Below are positions 30,127 through 39,182 of a DNA stretch of 64,000 nucleotides, piece after piece (positions within the stretch are counted from its first letter, which is position 1; every line of letters begins with the position of its first letter). A model generated the notes under the pieces. That model had not been told where the DNA came from, did no database searches, and was given only the letters and a program-made list of their open reading frames with translations. This DNA comes from Scytonema sp. UIC 10036 (GTDB lineage Bacteria > Cyanobacteriota > Cyanobacteriia > Cyanobacteriales > Nostocaceae): positions 1-64,000 of the forward strand of contig NZ_WJFC01000056.1 in the NCBI RefSeq assembly GCF_009725235.1, read 5' to 3'. The translations under genes and the position numbers were made by a program.

Positions 30127-30658
30127 TTAAACACTCATAATATATGTCTGATTTTTCCTTACTCGACAAGCAAAGCATTTATAAGCTTGTTGTCCGGAAA
30201 GAGTGTCGTAAAATTGGTCGTCAAGCAACACATTGGCAGGTTCGTAGTAGGGAGTTCCCAGTTCTTCTGCCATTTTTTGCATGGGGCCAAAGGAATTGGG
30301 TACAAAAATAGTGTCCTCTCGAATTCCTTTCCAAAGAAGTGCTGTGCCTGTAATTGAACCTCTGGGGCTTTCGACAACAATCTTATCCCCGTTCTTAATT
30401 CCAGCTCGGGCAGCAACTTTAGGATGAATCTGAATCTGGCGAATACCGTTCATCTGTTTGCCCGTGTAAGTCCATTGGGTTACACCTGCAAAATGCACTA
30501 CACTGGCTCTACCAATTGTACCCATTAAGGGATAGTCTTTATGAACTTCGCTTTGAGACATCCCTCGTTTTACCTTTTTAGTCAAGGCTTGAGGATTAAC
30601 TGGATTCTGGGCAAATTCATTTATATACTCAATCGTGGGATTGTGGCTCTTGCGTACT
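30127..30658 (-). pseudogene. Molybdopterin oxidoreductase, C-terminal fragment
   Basis: The frame from about 30658 down to 30127 reads KSHNPTIEYINEFAQNPVNP and then IQIHPKVAARAGIKNGDKIV and SPRGSITGTALL, the molybdopterin-dinucleotide-binding domain that ends these enzymes. No start codon precedes the recognisable part except a TTG at 30585. The upstream end is the left inverted repeat of an inserted element. The N-terminal fragment lies beyond that element. Most of the catalytic core is missing. Confidence 0.8.
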
Positions 30659-30825
30659 TAGCGTGCTATTTTTAGGAGAAAATTAGCGGAAAACTCTTAC
30701 CTGAATTGTATTACAGCCATTATTCCCTTCATAACAGTATTCTTTTCTAAAATTGAAACTATAAGTGTCTGTAAGCCTTGCAAATAAAGCATAATTATAA
30801 ATTTTCCGGAAAATTTAGCACGCTA
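30659..30825. mobile_element. 167-bp inverted-repeat element inside the oxidoreductase gene
   Basis: Perfect 10-bp ends (TAGCGTGCTA and complement) are followed by partly matching inner sequence (AGGAGAAAATT against CCGGAAAATT). It has no coding capacity. It interrupts the molybdopterin oxidoreductase gene, and its right end supplies the TAA that stops the N-terminal fragment. Because about 500 codons of the enzyme are missing at the same point, insertion was accompanied or followed by a deletion. Confidence 0.6.
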
Positions 30826-31318
30826 TGTCCGAAAGAACCGCAATTGTTGATAATGCCTCTTCCCAAGAAATGGGTTCAAACCGAGAGTCTGATGCACCCT
30901 TCTGTCCTGAAACTCGTTTCATTGGAGTTTTTAAGCGGAAGCGGTTGTAAACCAGTTGAGTCATCATCGGTCCTTTAACACACAAACCCCCTGCTTGCAC
31001 TGGATCGTTTGGTTCACCAAGGACATCAATAATTCGTCCGTCCTTGATATGCACTTTTAGACGGCAAAGTGAATTACAAAACTGACAAGCACTGTCCACA
31101 ATAGCATCTGGTTGCAAGGCACCGGATTGTTGCGTGAAGTCATACTCCGTGGTTGGGGTGTTGGTTGCGGGGTAAGAGCCATCATTGGTTGCTGCGGCTT
31201 TCTCAGACGCCAGCAAGTGACTGCTACTGACGGTAGTTACACCTATAGCTGCTCCTTGTAAAAATCCCCGACGAGAAAATCCTTTCCGCACCCCTTTATG
31301 TTTCTCCAATCTGGACAT
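30815..31318 (-). pseudogene. Molybdopterin oxidoreductase, N-terminal fragment with Tat signal
   Basis: The first 167 residues carry a twin-arginine signal (GFSRRGFLQGAAIG), a Fe-S cysteine cluster pattern (CQFCNSLCRL, later GGLCVKGP) and RLKTPMKRVSGQKG. Family members are exported molybdenum enzymes such as formate dehydrogenase or nitrate-reductase relatives; which one cannot be told. The frame runs into the inverted-repeat element and stops there. The enzyme cannot be functional as encoded. It may once have worked with the adjacent formate-producing pflB. Confidence 0.8.
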
Positions 31319-31786
31319 GAACGATGAATGCCTTTCTACAGGGTTGGCGATCGGATACTATCTCGATAACTGCAACAACTAGATAATGCCCTAACAATAA
31401 TTATCAATTTTAGATTGTAAAGAAGCGTAAAGAAAAAACACGCCTGCGATTGAAATCGCCGCTATACCAACAAAGTCCACCTACGTGGACTTAATATGAA
31501 GTCCTTGCCTTGCGAACTTAGATTGTATAGCCCTAGAATTCTATTCTGAGGGCAATATGAGCTCATTGGGATGCTTCCGTAGTTGCGCTGTCTTCACCCA
31601 TTTTTCAAAACCTGCATAAGTAAATTTTGCTGGAACTTATTAAAAGGTGTAAGGAAAGAACATCAAAGTTACTTGCTTATAAAAGCGTAATTTGGTTGGA
31701 ATTTTCCTCAAAATTACTTGAAAGTAAGCTAACCAATCATTACTCATCTTTCAATTTTAACAATTCGTTCAATAAGGATAAAAACA
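31319..31786. other. Intergenic region with small palindrome
   Basis: AAGTCCACCTACGTGGACTT near 31475 is an 8-bp stem of a dispersed cyanobacterial type. The region upstream of 31787 is the promoter zone for the tandem small genes. No gene was recognised. Confidence 0.5.
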
Positions 31787-32032
31787 ATGTCTGCTTACAA
31801 CGTTGACTCTTATCACAACGGCTGCGAATTTACCGTGCCTATCAAATTAAATATTCCCATCCACATCGAACCAAAAGTGGCAATCAAAACACCTAATGCT
31901 GTGCGTGAGAAAGTTGCTGTTTATCTCGAACCAGATATTAACCTCAACCCAGAAGTCAAAGCACTGCCTTCCGTGTGTCATCCCCAAAATGGCTATGACA
32001 AATACCAGTTGCCTGCTGAACAAACTGCATAG
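31787..32032 (+). CDS. Tandem small protein, copy 1
   Basis: This 81-residue protein of unknown family is the first of four near-identical tandem genes. It reads FTVPIKLNIPIHIEPKVAIK, then VAVYLEPDINLNPEVKALP, and ends in PAEQTA. The pattern suggests two related beta-rich halves (IxIEP and VYLEP). There is one Cys near residue 14 and another before HPQNGYDKY. No signal peptide or membrane segment is seen. It differs from later copies in its first 12 codons (MSAYNVDSYHNG). Confidence 0.75.
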   Translation: MSAYNVDSYHNGCEFTVPIKLNIPIHIEPKVAIKTPNAVREKVAVYLEPDINLNPEVKALPSVCHPQNGYDKYQLPAEQTA

Positions 32033-32092
32033 GCAACATAACTCTTATCTTTCATTCACACCATTCTCTAACTAATTAAAGGAGTCAAATCA

Positions 32093-32335
32093 ATGTCTGA
32101 ATACAAAGCTGATTCTTACAAAGCTTGCGAATTTACTGTACCTATCAAGTTGAATATTCCCATCTACATCGAACCAAAAGTGGCAATCAAAACACCTAAT
32201 GCTGTGCGTGAGAAAGTTGCTGTTTATCTCGAACCAGATATTAACCTCAACCCAGAAGTCAAAGCACTGCCTTCCGTGTGTCATCCCCAAAATGGCTATG
32301 ACAAATACCAGTTGCCTGCTGAACAAACTGCATAG
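32093..32335 (+). CDS. Tandem small protein, copy 2
   Basis: This 80-residue copy starts MSEYKADSYKACEFTVPIK after the ribosome-binding site AAAGGAG, 9 bp before the ATG. From the KVAIKTP block to the stop it is identical to copy 1 in protein and almost identical in DNA. The 60-bp spacers between copies are also conserved, so the repeat unit is about 303 bp. Function is not recognised. Confidence 0.75.
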   Translation: MSEYKADSYKACEFTVPIKLNIPIYIEPKVAIKTPNAVREKVAVYLEPDINLNPEVKALPSVCHPQNGYDKYQLPAEQTA

Positions 32336-32395
32336 GCAACATAACTCTTATCTTTCATTCACACCATTCTCTAACTAATTAAAGGAGTCAAATCA

Positions 32396-32647
32396 ATGTC
32401 TGAATACAAAGCTGATTCTTACAAAGCTTGCGAATTTACTGTACCTATCAAGTTGAATATTCCCATCTACATCGAACCAACAGTAGCCATCAAAACACCT
32501 AATGCTGTGCGTGAGAAACTTGCTGTTTATCTCGAACCAGATATTAACCTCAACCCAGAAGTCAAAGCACTGCCTTCCGTGTGTCATCCCCAGCATGGCT
32601 ATGACAAATACCAGTTGCCTGCTGAACAAACTGCACAAGCAACATAA
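32396..32647 (+). CDS. Tandem small protein, copy 3
   Basis: This 83-residue copy has the same N-terminus as copy 2 but reads EPTVAIKTP with different codons in that block, and EKLAVYLEP instead of EKVAVYLEP. Its stop is shifted, adding QAT at the end. It shares the block ACAGTAGCCATC with copy 4, whereas copies 1 and 2 share the alternative, a mosaic pattern typical of gene conversion. Confidence 0.75.
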   Translation: MSEYKADSYKACEFTVPIKLNIPIYIEPTVAIKTPNAVREKLAVYLEPDINLNPEVKALPSVCHPQHGYDKYQLPAEQTAQAT

Positions 32648-32698
32648 CTCTTATCTTTCATTCACACCATTCTCTAACTAATCAAAGGAGTCAAACTA

Positions 32699-32914
32699 AT
32701 GTCTGAATACAAAGCTGATTCTTACAAAGCTTGCGAATTTACTGTACCTATCAAGTTGAATATTCCCATCTACATCGAACCAACAGTAGCCATCAAAACA
32801 CCTAATGCTGTACGTGAGAAAGTTGCTGTTTATCTCGAACCAGATATCAAACTTAATCCAGAAGTCAAGGCATTACCTCCCATTTGTTATCAAAGTGACT
32901 ACGACAAACACTAA
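32699..32914 (+). CDS. Tandem small protein, copy 4 (diverged end)
   Basis: This 71-residue final copy keeps the N-terminal two-thirds and the ribosome-binding site AAAGGAG but diverges at the end (DIKLNPEVKALPPICYQSDY). It lacks the PAEQTA tail. This may be the oldest copy, with the others amplified upstream. Function is not recognised. Confidence 0.75.
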   Translation: MSEYKADSYKACEFTVPIKLNIPIYIEPTVAIKTPNAVREKVAVYLEPDIKLNPEVKALPPICYQSDYDKH

Positions 32915-33278
32915 TTTTCTGGATTAAGGCTGTACATTGTTGGCTATGGTGCATCTATAGCAATTCTATTTGATTTGTGAAATTTGTGTAAGGGAAGCAT
33001 CCAAAAAGCGTAGGTTTCCCCGCGACTAGAGGAGTGGCGTTGGGGATTGCCCATCACATAAAGTTTTTGTGTGACATAGCCCTACCTACAGTAGTTAAAA
33101 TTTTTCATAAATGATTTAGGATTGCTATATACCAATTAATAACCTTTTTCAATCTGTCATCTGATTTTAGAAAAAGGATATAAACTGTGCGATCGCAATC
33201 GAAAGGAGGTAGGCTCTTCAACTACCTTCTTTCTTATCCAAATTTTAAAAATCATAACTTTCTAGTTGAGGAACACCG
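32915..33278. other. Intergenic region with repeat fragments
   Basis: It holds a fragment of the GCATAGCCCTACCTA repeat (33073-33088; full palindrome at 53309) and the phrase AAATGATTTAGGATTGCTAT near 33108, related to text near 16250. A hairpin near its end is listed separately. Confidence 0.5.
33201..33233 (+). promoter_or_regulatory. Hairpin sequestering an AAGGAGG word before the 33279 gene
   Basis: GAAAGGAGGTAG pairs with CTACCTTCTTTC across a 9-nt loop, with one mismatch. The 5' arm holds an ideal ribosome-binding word, but no start codon follows it at proper distance. It may be an attenuator or a remnant of a gene start. A long U-tract is absent. Confidence 0.35.
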
Positions 33279-33803
33279 ATGTCTACATCACCTGCTGCAA
33301 TCAGCCCTTTAAATAAAAGCAAAATTAATATCTCTATGATGTTAAATTTGCCTATTGATATTGAGTTAGAAGTTGTGGGAATTTCTCCGAATCAAGACCA
33401 GCAAATAGAAGACAAAGAAAATGTCAGTTTGGACAAAAAATCTGAGTGCCAGGTGAGAGTGAGTGGGATGAATTTATCAAAAATAGAAGACTCTCAAGCA
33501 TTACTCAATCAAATTGTAAGTCAGCTTCAACAAGAAAACAAAATTTTTTCTACAAGATCCCAAGCCAACTTTGAGGAAAATAACATAATAGAGGAAAAAG
33601 AAAGTTTGCCACAGGAGCATGAGCTTACAAATACCTCGTCATATTTTAAAGACTTTGCCATTATCCCAACTCAGGCACCACTACCTCAGAAAAAGTTTAA
33701 GTTACGTTTCAGCGAAACACTGAATGATAGTCTGACCTTTGCTCTTAACTCTGTAGGAGCAATTCTATTTCTGGGAAAACTTGCTAACTATAGCTGGGAG
33801 TAG
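33279..33803 (+). CDS. Unknown 174-residue protein with tandem-family-like motif
   Basis: GAGG lies 8 bp before ATG 33279. Residues 15-32 (KINISMMLNLPIDIELEV) recall the KLNIPIYIEPKV stretch of the four upstream small proteins. The middle is acidic and probably disordered. The last 25 residues (TFALNSVGAILFLGKLANY) could be a membrane helix. No family was recognised. The motif suggests a common origin or binding surface with the tandem proteins. Confidence 0.6.
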   Translation: MSTSPAAISPLNKSKINISMMLNLPIDIELEVVGISPNQDQQIEDKENVSLDKKSECQVRVSGMNLSKIEDSQALLNQIVSQLQQENKIFSTRSQANFEENNIIEEKESLPQEHELTNTSSYFKDFAIIPTQAPLPQKKFKLRFSETLNDSLTFALNSVGAILFLGKLANYSWE

Positions 33804-33869
33804 AGCAAAAATTTTCTGTATTGTGTTAACATAGCGAGTGGTAATTTTTCTATTGCATTTTCCTTAAGT

Positions 33870-34529
33870 ATGACAGGTAATATTCCTCCCCAAGAAATAC
33901 AAAAACAAACGGCAAGCAATTTCTACATAATAGAAAGCCAACCTGAATTTCCTGCAAACTTATTGAAATTTAAAGAATATAATGTCATAAAAGCGATCGC
34001 TATTTTTATCCTGTTGTTTACTTTCCTGTACACTCTTCTTGGTTTCATTGGATTTGTACAAAGGCACTATGATTTAGGACCAATTCAATTACGCGAATGG
34101 TACTCTCCCATACGAGCCTTTTTTGGTGCTTTCTCCTCAATTTTTAGTAACCTACTTAACATCATTTCTTTAATATTTATACTGGTTCCTTTAATTTTAG
34201 CTTGGTTACTTGCTTGGGTTGTTTTCGATCCCAGGGAGGTCAGTAATGTTGTTTTAGGAATGACCAATATCATTTTTGGAGTGATGGGAATTATAAATCC
34301 AGTAGATCTAATTCCTGATTTTGTCCCAGTTATTGGTACGGCAGATGATGTGTTTAGTGGTGGTTTAATGGCTTTAGGAGCGCTACTCCTGACTTTAGGT
34401 GCAAAACGTAAAGGGGATATAAATACTATTATAAAACTGATGAAAGAAGGCAAAATCGACGAAACAGAAGGATTGAATAAACTGCTGGAAGACAAGGGTA
34501 TTTTAGTGAAAAAGTTTACAGACAAGTAA
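33870..34529 (+). CDS. DUF1232 membrane protein
   Basis: The 219-residue protein has two N-terminal membrane segments (IAIFILLFTFLYTLLGFIGF and IISLIFILVPLILAWLLAWV) and the DUF1232 signature PVDLIPDFVPVIGTADDVF at about 150-168. DUF1232 occurs in small membrane proteins of unknown function. A C-terminal cytosolic helix follows (KLMKEGKIDETEGLNKLLED). It starts 67 bp after the preceding gene on the same strand. Confidence 0.8.
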   Translation: MTGNIPPQEIQKQTASNFYIIESQPEFPANLLKFKEYNVIKAIAIFILLFTFLYTLLGFIGFVQRHYDLGPIQLREWYSPIRAFFGAFSSIFSNLLNIISLIFILVPLILAWLLAWVVFDPREVSNVVLGMTNIIFGVMGIINPVDLIPDFVPVIGTADDVFSGGLMALGALLLTLGAKRKGDINTIIKLMKEGKIDETEGLNKLLEDKGILVKKFTDK

Positions 34530-34551
34530 GTTAAATCTTATCATTTTATTG

Positions 34552-35682
34552 TTAATTACCTATTGGTTCATTAGATAACTCTTGATGTGTCACTTGTCGC
34601 CTCACACTATGCTGAACTTGACGTGATACCTGTTGTACAGTATCTGAAATTCTCTTCAAAAATCCATCTTCTATTTGTGCGTTATTGAAATCAGTTTTAT
34701 AAATAGAACCATCAGGCATAATGGCTCCTTCTAGTTTTGCATTGTCTAATTTTGCACTTTCTAGAATAGATCCAGTCAGATTAGCTCCTATCAAGTTTGC
34801 TTGTCTCAAATCTGCATAGCTTAAGTCAGTCTTTACAAGACTAGCATAGCTCAAAGTAGCGTTTCTCAAATCTGCTTGTTGTAATTGACTATTACTCAAA
34901 TTAGCTCTATCTAGATCGGAGCGATTCAACTGAGTGAATTTTAAATTTGCATTAGTCAAATTAGCATTTACCAGAGTAGATTTCCGCAAATCTACACCTG
35001 CTAGATTAGCTTCTGTTAAATTAGCTCCTTTAAGATTAGCATTTCGTAAATCTGTTTTTTCTTTCTCATTTTCACTATTAAGATTAGCATGACTCAAATC
35101 AGCTTTTACCAAATTGGTATATTGCATATTAGCTCCTCTTAAGTATGCTCCTTTAAAACTCGCTCCATTCAAATTTGCATTTTTTAGATTAGCTCGATAG
35201 AGGTCAGCATTACCTAAATTAGCACGAGATAAATCGGCATTATTTAAGTTAGCCCGATCGAGGTCAGCTTCTTGAAGATTGGCATCAGATAAAGTAGCAT
35301 TAATAAGATTTCCTTCATTGAGGTTAGCCCTACTTAAATTTGCTCTGTTTAATTGAGCTTCTTTAAGATTGATACGAACAGCAGTAATTTGTGAAAGATT
35401 TGCATCAATCAGGTTAGCGTTACTTAAATTAACTTCATTAAGGGAAAGACCACTAAAATCCGTCATGATCCCATTGGCTTTTTGAAGATTCGCCTTATTT
35501 AAGTCAATTTTTTTGTAACTTAACTTTTTTAAGTTAGAAAGATCGCATTGAACGCATTGCTTGGTATCGACAAGCTTAGTCAAATCTTCTTCTTTATAGG
35601 CAAAAACAGGAGATTGCCATCCAAAACAACTTATAAAAATGAAAACTAGCAAAATAAGAATTTTGAGGATAAGGAAGTTCAT
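34552..35682 (-). CDS. Exported pentapeptide-repeat protein
   Basis: ATG 35682 gives a signal peptide (MNFLILKILILLVFIFISCF, cleavage near FAYKEE). A mature start with two cysteines (KQCVQCDLS) follows. About 280 residues are pentapeptide repeats of the A(D/N)LxxA type, which fold into a right-handed quadrilateral beta helix. The C-terminus is basic and polar. Role unknown; in cyanobacteria such proteins lie in the thylakoid lumen or periplasm. It is convergent with the DUF1232 gene. Confidence 0.85.
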   Translation of the reverse strand: MNFLILKILILLVFIFISCFGWQSPVFAYKEEDLTKLVDTKQCVQCDLSNLKKLSYKKIDLNKANLQKANGIMTDFSGLSLNEVNLSNANLIDANLSQITAVRINLKEAQLNRANLSRANLNEGNLINATLSDANLQEADLDRANLNNADLSRANLGNADLYRANLKNANLNGASFKGAYLRGANMQYTNLVKADLSHANLNSENEKEKTDLRNANLKGANLTEANLAGVDLRKSTLVNANLTNANLKFTQLNRSDLDRANLSNSQLQQADLRNATLSYASLVKTDLSYADLRQANLIGANLTGSILESAKLDNAKLEGAIMPDGSIYKTDFNNAQIEDGFLKRISDTVQQVSRQVQHSVRRQVTHQELSNEPIGN

Positions 35683-35957
35683 ACCTTTATACTGGTTTGT
35701 ATTCTTCTTGACTAAAAATAGCGAATCAATTCCAGGATAAACCACTAATTTGTGAATTGTCATCACAAATTGACTCGTTGTCAGTTCTATACCGCTTCTC
35801 ACCCGTCGTCACTTCAGTCCGCACAAGAAGGACTTTGTTTGTATAGTCGCGATTTCAATCGCTACAACAGAAACCAAGAACATTTTTGGCGTTATAGCGT
35901 CTTCGACTACTGATATAGTACCTAACATTGGCAATACTGTCTCAACGACTGGTTCGA

Positions 35958-36085
35958 TTTTTCCTCGCTCGTTTCCAACCTCTGGCTGGGAATGCAGACG
36001 GGTGGACTGCTGCCTCGCTTAGCAGATCGACACAGGAGGCGGAGCCTCCATGAAGGCATTCCCAGGCGGAGCCTGGGAACGAGGT
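35958..36085. repeat. Dispersed GC-rich palindromic repeat
   Basis: GGAGGCGGAGCCTCC and CATTCCCAGGCGGAGCCTGG are present, as at 16740 and 19788. It fills the divergent region between the pentapeptide-repeat and FAD oxidoreductase genes. Confidence 0.75.
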
Positions 36086-36248
36086 GAGGGGTTAGGCTCA
36101 CCATTCGCCAACAGTATCTGTAAAAGTTGCTGGGGATTTTTTTGCACTCCCAAGCAGGTTTTGTTTGTCTAGTTGTGTACAAATTGCCAAGCTGCTTAAA
36201 AAAATGCTTTCAAAGCTGCTAATGGAGTTGAACGGAATTTTACTGAAC

Positions 36249-38276
36249 ATGAAGCGCCAACACGCATCGCTTATTTCTCTGACTCTCATCTCATCTTTTA
36301 TCGCACCATACTCGGCTATTGGCGCACCCCCAAGAAATCCGGATAAAACGGTCAATTGTGACATCCTAGTTGTGGGTGGTGGGCTTTCTGGTGCTGCTAC
36401 CGCCTATGAAGGGTTACTTGCAGGTAGAACAGTTTGCATCACCGAACTTACCGATTGGCTGGGGGGACAAATTTCTTCTCAAGGAACTTCTGCTTTGGAC
36501 GAACGCCCAACCCAGCGAGCAAAACAATTTTACTCCCGTGGTTACTTGGAATTACGCCAGCGTATTGAGCGTCAGTATAAAGGAGATCTCAATCCGGGTG
36601 ATTGCTGGGTAAGCGATTCCTGCTATTTACCTCGCGATGGTCATGAAATCTTGAGCGCTATGCTTAAGGATGCTGAAAGGAAGGGGCGAGGGAAACTGGA
36701 GTGGTTCCCCAACACGGTTGTTAAAGATTTGGAATATAGCAGTGATGGTAAACTGATTAACGCTGCGATCGCTATCCAACATCAGCCAGCCAAAGGAGCG
36801 CCACCCCTAAACACATTCCCGCTCTCTCAAACTATTGAAGACGCCTACACCTACGAAAACTCCTCTCGGTTTGCGAAAAACATCATTCGCCTTGTCCCCA
36901 AACCAACCAAAGCCAAAGGAAATACAAATGCACCAAACTGGTATGTCGTAGACGCTTCGGAAACGGGGGAAATTATTGCCCTCGCTGATGTTCCTTACCG
37001 ATTGGGTATTGATGCTCGTTCTTACTTAGAACCTTCTTCTTCCAGTGCCACCAATGACCCCTACTGTACCCAAGGCTTCACCTACACCTTTGCAATGGAG
37101 GCTACCGAGCAACCGCAAAATCAGACAATGCCCCCATTCTATCCACAGTATGCACCATACTACAGTTATGAACTCAAAAGACTGGCAAGTTTTCCATTAG
37201 TATTTACATACCGTCGAATTTGGAGTCCAAGAGACGGGGAACCGATGGAATTTGGAGGAGTCAAATTTTCTGCACCCGCCCCAGAAGACATTTCCATGCA
37301 AAACTGGACTTGGGGTAACGATTATCGTCCGGGAACTTCTGCAGACAACCTGATTTACACCCGCCCGCAGTTACAAGCCTCCGGACAGTTAAAACCGGGC
37401 AGTTGGATGGGTGGACTGCGAACAGACGCTTTACGTAAAGGTGAAGAAATTTCCCAAGGATATTACTATTGGCTAGTTGCTGGAAAAACGGATTCCCAAT
37501 TAGGTGATGGAGTCAAGCAGCTGCATCCCAATAACCGCTATCTCTCTGGATTAGATTCCCCAATGGGAACAGCACACGGCTTATCAAAACATCCTTATAT
37601 GAGAGAAGGAAGGCGCATCATTGGACGCCCTAGTTGGGGACAACCCCAAGGCTTTATGATTTGGGAAATAGATATTTCCCGCCGCAACTACGACGATGAG
37701 TTCTACCGCAAGACACTACCAGCAGACGAATATCGCCGCTTAAAAGCCGCACTTGCAGGATTGGAAGCAACAGCCGTCCTTTCCGGACAGCAAAAACCCG
37801 ATAGCGTAGCCCGACGGACTCGTTCTACCATTTTCCCAGATGCTGTAGGTATCGGTCATTACGCCATCGACTTCCATCCCTGTATGACAAAAAGCCCTCC
37901 AGAAGCACCAGGTAACACGGAACGAGAGGGGGAAAGACGCGGTGCGGGACAAGCTTATCCCTTCCAAATTGCTTTAAGAGCAATGATTCCTCAAAAAATT
38001 GACAATTTGATAGTTGGTGGTAAAAGCATTGCCACCAGTCATATTGCTGCCGCCGCCTACAGGGTACACTCCTTTGAATGGTCTGCTGGTGCTGCAGCCG
38101 GAACAACAGCCGCTTTTGCCCTAAAAAATGGTGTTGCACCATACCAACTGGTTGACGAATTACCCAAACCAGAACCGCAACTCCAAATCTTAAAACAGTT
38201 GTTGGAGAAAAACGGTAATCCCACTGCTTTCCCCGATACCTCAATTTTCAACCAAAATTGGGAAGACTGGAAATAG
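36249..38276 (+). CDS. Exported FAD-dependent oxidoreductase
   Basis: ATG 36249 gives a signal peptide (MKRQHASLISLTLISSFIAP). A dinucleotide-binding motif follows at ILVVGGGLSGAATAYEGLLAG, with TDWLGGQISSQG, typical of the FAD-dependent oxidoreductase family PF12831. The C-terminal part has the second FAD-contact region (PQKIDNLIVGGKSIATSHIA). At 675 residues it is usual for the cyanobacterial branch. The substrate is unknown. Location is inferred to be periplasmic or lumenal. Confidence 0.85.
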   Translation: MKRQHASLISLTLISSFIAPYSAIGAPPRNPDKTVNCDILVVGGGLSGAATAYEGLLAGRTVCITELTDWLGGQISSQGTSALDERPTQRAKQFYSRGYLELRQRIERQYKGDLNPGDCWVSDSCYLPRDGHEILSAMLKDAERKGRGKLEWFPNTVVKDLEYSSDGKLINAAIAIQHQPAKGAPPLNTFPLSQTIEDAYTYENSSRFAKNIIRLVPKPTKAKGNTNAPNWYVVDASETGEIIALADVPYRLGIDARSYLEPSSSSATNDPYCTQGFTYTFAMEATEQPQNQTMPPFYPQYAPYYSYELKRLASFPLVFTYRRIWSPRDGEPMEFGGVKFSAPAPEDISMQNWTWGNDYRPGTSADNLIYTRPQLQASGQLKPGSWMGGLRTDALRKGEEISQGYYYWLVAGKTDSQLGDGVKQLHPNNRYLSGLDSPMGTAHGLSKHPYMREGRRIIGRPSWGQPQGFMIWEIDISRRNYDDEFYRKTLPADEYRRLKAALAGLEATAVLSGQQKPDSVARRTRSTIFPDAVGIGHYAIDFHPCMTKSPPEAPGNTEREGERRGAGQAYPFQIALRAMIPQKIDNLIVGGKSIATSHIAAAAYRVHSFEWSAGAAAGTTAAFALKNGVAPYQLVDELPKPEPQLQILKQLLEKNGNPTAFPDTSIFNQNWEDWK

Positions 38277-38395
38277 AATTATGAAGTATGAATTATGAAG
38301 TATGAATTATGAAGGATGAATTATGAAGGATGAATTATGAAGGATGAATGCTCAAACTTTCAATTCATAATTCATAATTTATAATTCATAATTTT
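38277..38395. repeat. Complementary tandem repeats forming a long stem
   Basis: Four runs of GAATTATGAAGGAT or GAATTATGAAGTAT are followed by runs of AATTCATAATTCATAATTTA. The two halves are complementary, so RNA from either strand can fold. It lies between convergent genes and may terminate both. Confidence 0.7.
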
Positions 38396-39138
38396 TCTGA
38401 TAATTTTTGCGCTAAGACAATTAAATCAGAAGGCATCATTACCAGAGTTGTTGTGTTATTTTCGGCTCCTATTTCTGTAAGCATTTGCAACCGTCGCAAT
38501 TCTAAAGCTGCTGGATTTTTCGCAATCAGTTGAGAAGCTTCTGCTAATTTAATCGAAGCTTCCTGTTCTGCTGATGCTTTAATTAAACGGGCGCGTTTTT
38601 CTCGAATGGCTTCTGCTTCTTTTGCCATTGCTCTTTGCATTGCGGAGGGAATTTCTACATCTTTGGTTTCTACTCTTTCAATGACAATTCCCCAAGGTTC
38701 TGTGATTTCATCTACAATTTCTTGTACTTTAGTATTAATTTTATCCCTATTTTGCAACACATCATCTAAAATGTTTTGCCCTACAACATTACGTAAAGTC
38801 GTTAGGGCAGTTTGATAAACAGCCATTTGATAGTTCTCAACTTGATTGATGGCTTTAGCGGGATTGAGAATTCGGTAGTAGAGAACAGCATTAACTTTAA
38901 TTGTGACACTGTCAGCAGTCACAGTTTCTTGAGGTTCAATGTCTACTGTTTTGGTGCGGATATCTATTTGAGTCTTTTGATCTATTATGGGAATAATCCA
39001 ATACAATCCGGGACCTCTAACACCGCTAATTCTACCCAAGCGGAAGATAACTCCACGCTGATATTCCTTGTCTAACTTACATCCTGATAGTGTTAGAAAT
39101 ATTAAGAAAGTAAAGAAGGCACCTGTTAACGCTTCCAT
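38386..39138 (-). CDS. Slipin/stomatin-like SPFH protein
   Basis: ATG 39138 gives MEALTGAFFTFLIFLTLSGC, an N-terminal membrane anchor. The SPFH core is clear: EYQRGVIFRLGRISGVRGPG, IDIRTKTVDIEPQETVTADS and GIVIERVETKDVEIP, then a helical region EAEAIREKRARLIKASAEQE. Slipins scaffold membrane domains. At 250 residues the length fits. The longer frame to 39297 overlaps the upstream kinase-like gene and is not favoured. Confidence 0.9.
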   Translation of the reverse strand: MEALTGAFFTFLIFLTLSGCKLDKEYQRGVIFRLGRISGVRGPGLYWIIPIIDQKTQIDIRTKTVDIEPQETVTADSVTIKVNAVLYYRILNPAKAINQVENYQMAVYQTALTTLRNVVGQNILDDVLQNRDKINTKVQEIVDEITEPWGIVIERVETKDVEIPSAMQRAMAKEAEAIREKRARLIKASAEQEASIKLAEASQLIAKNPAALELRRLQMLTEIGAENNTTTLVMMPSDLIVLAQKLSEKL

Positions 39139-39182
39139 ATGTATGGTCAAGTGAATAGTGTTGAATTGAAGAAAAACTGAAA

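Noticed and set aside
31787..32914. Tandem small genes as a CRISPR-like or satellite repeat
   Set aside because: Each unit has a start codon, ribosome-binding site and conserved protein with mostly silent or conservative changes, so they are genes.
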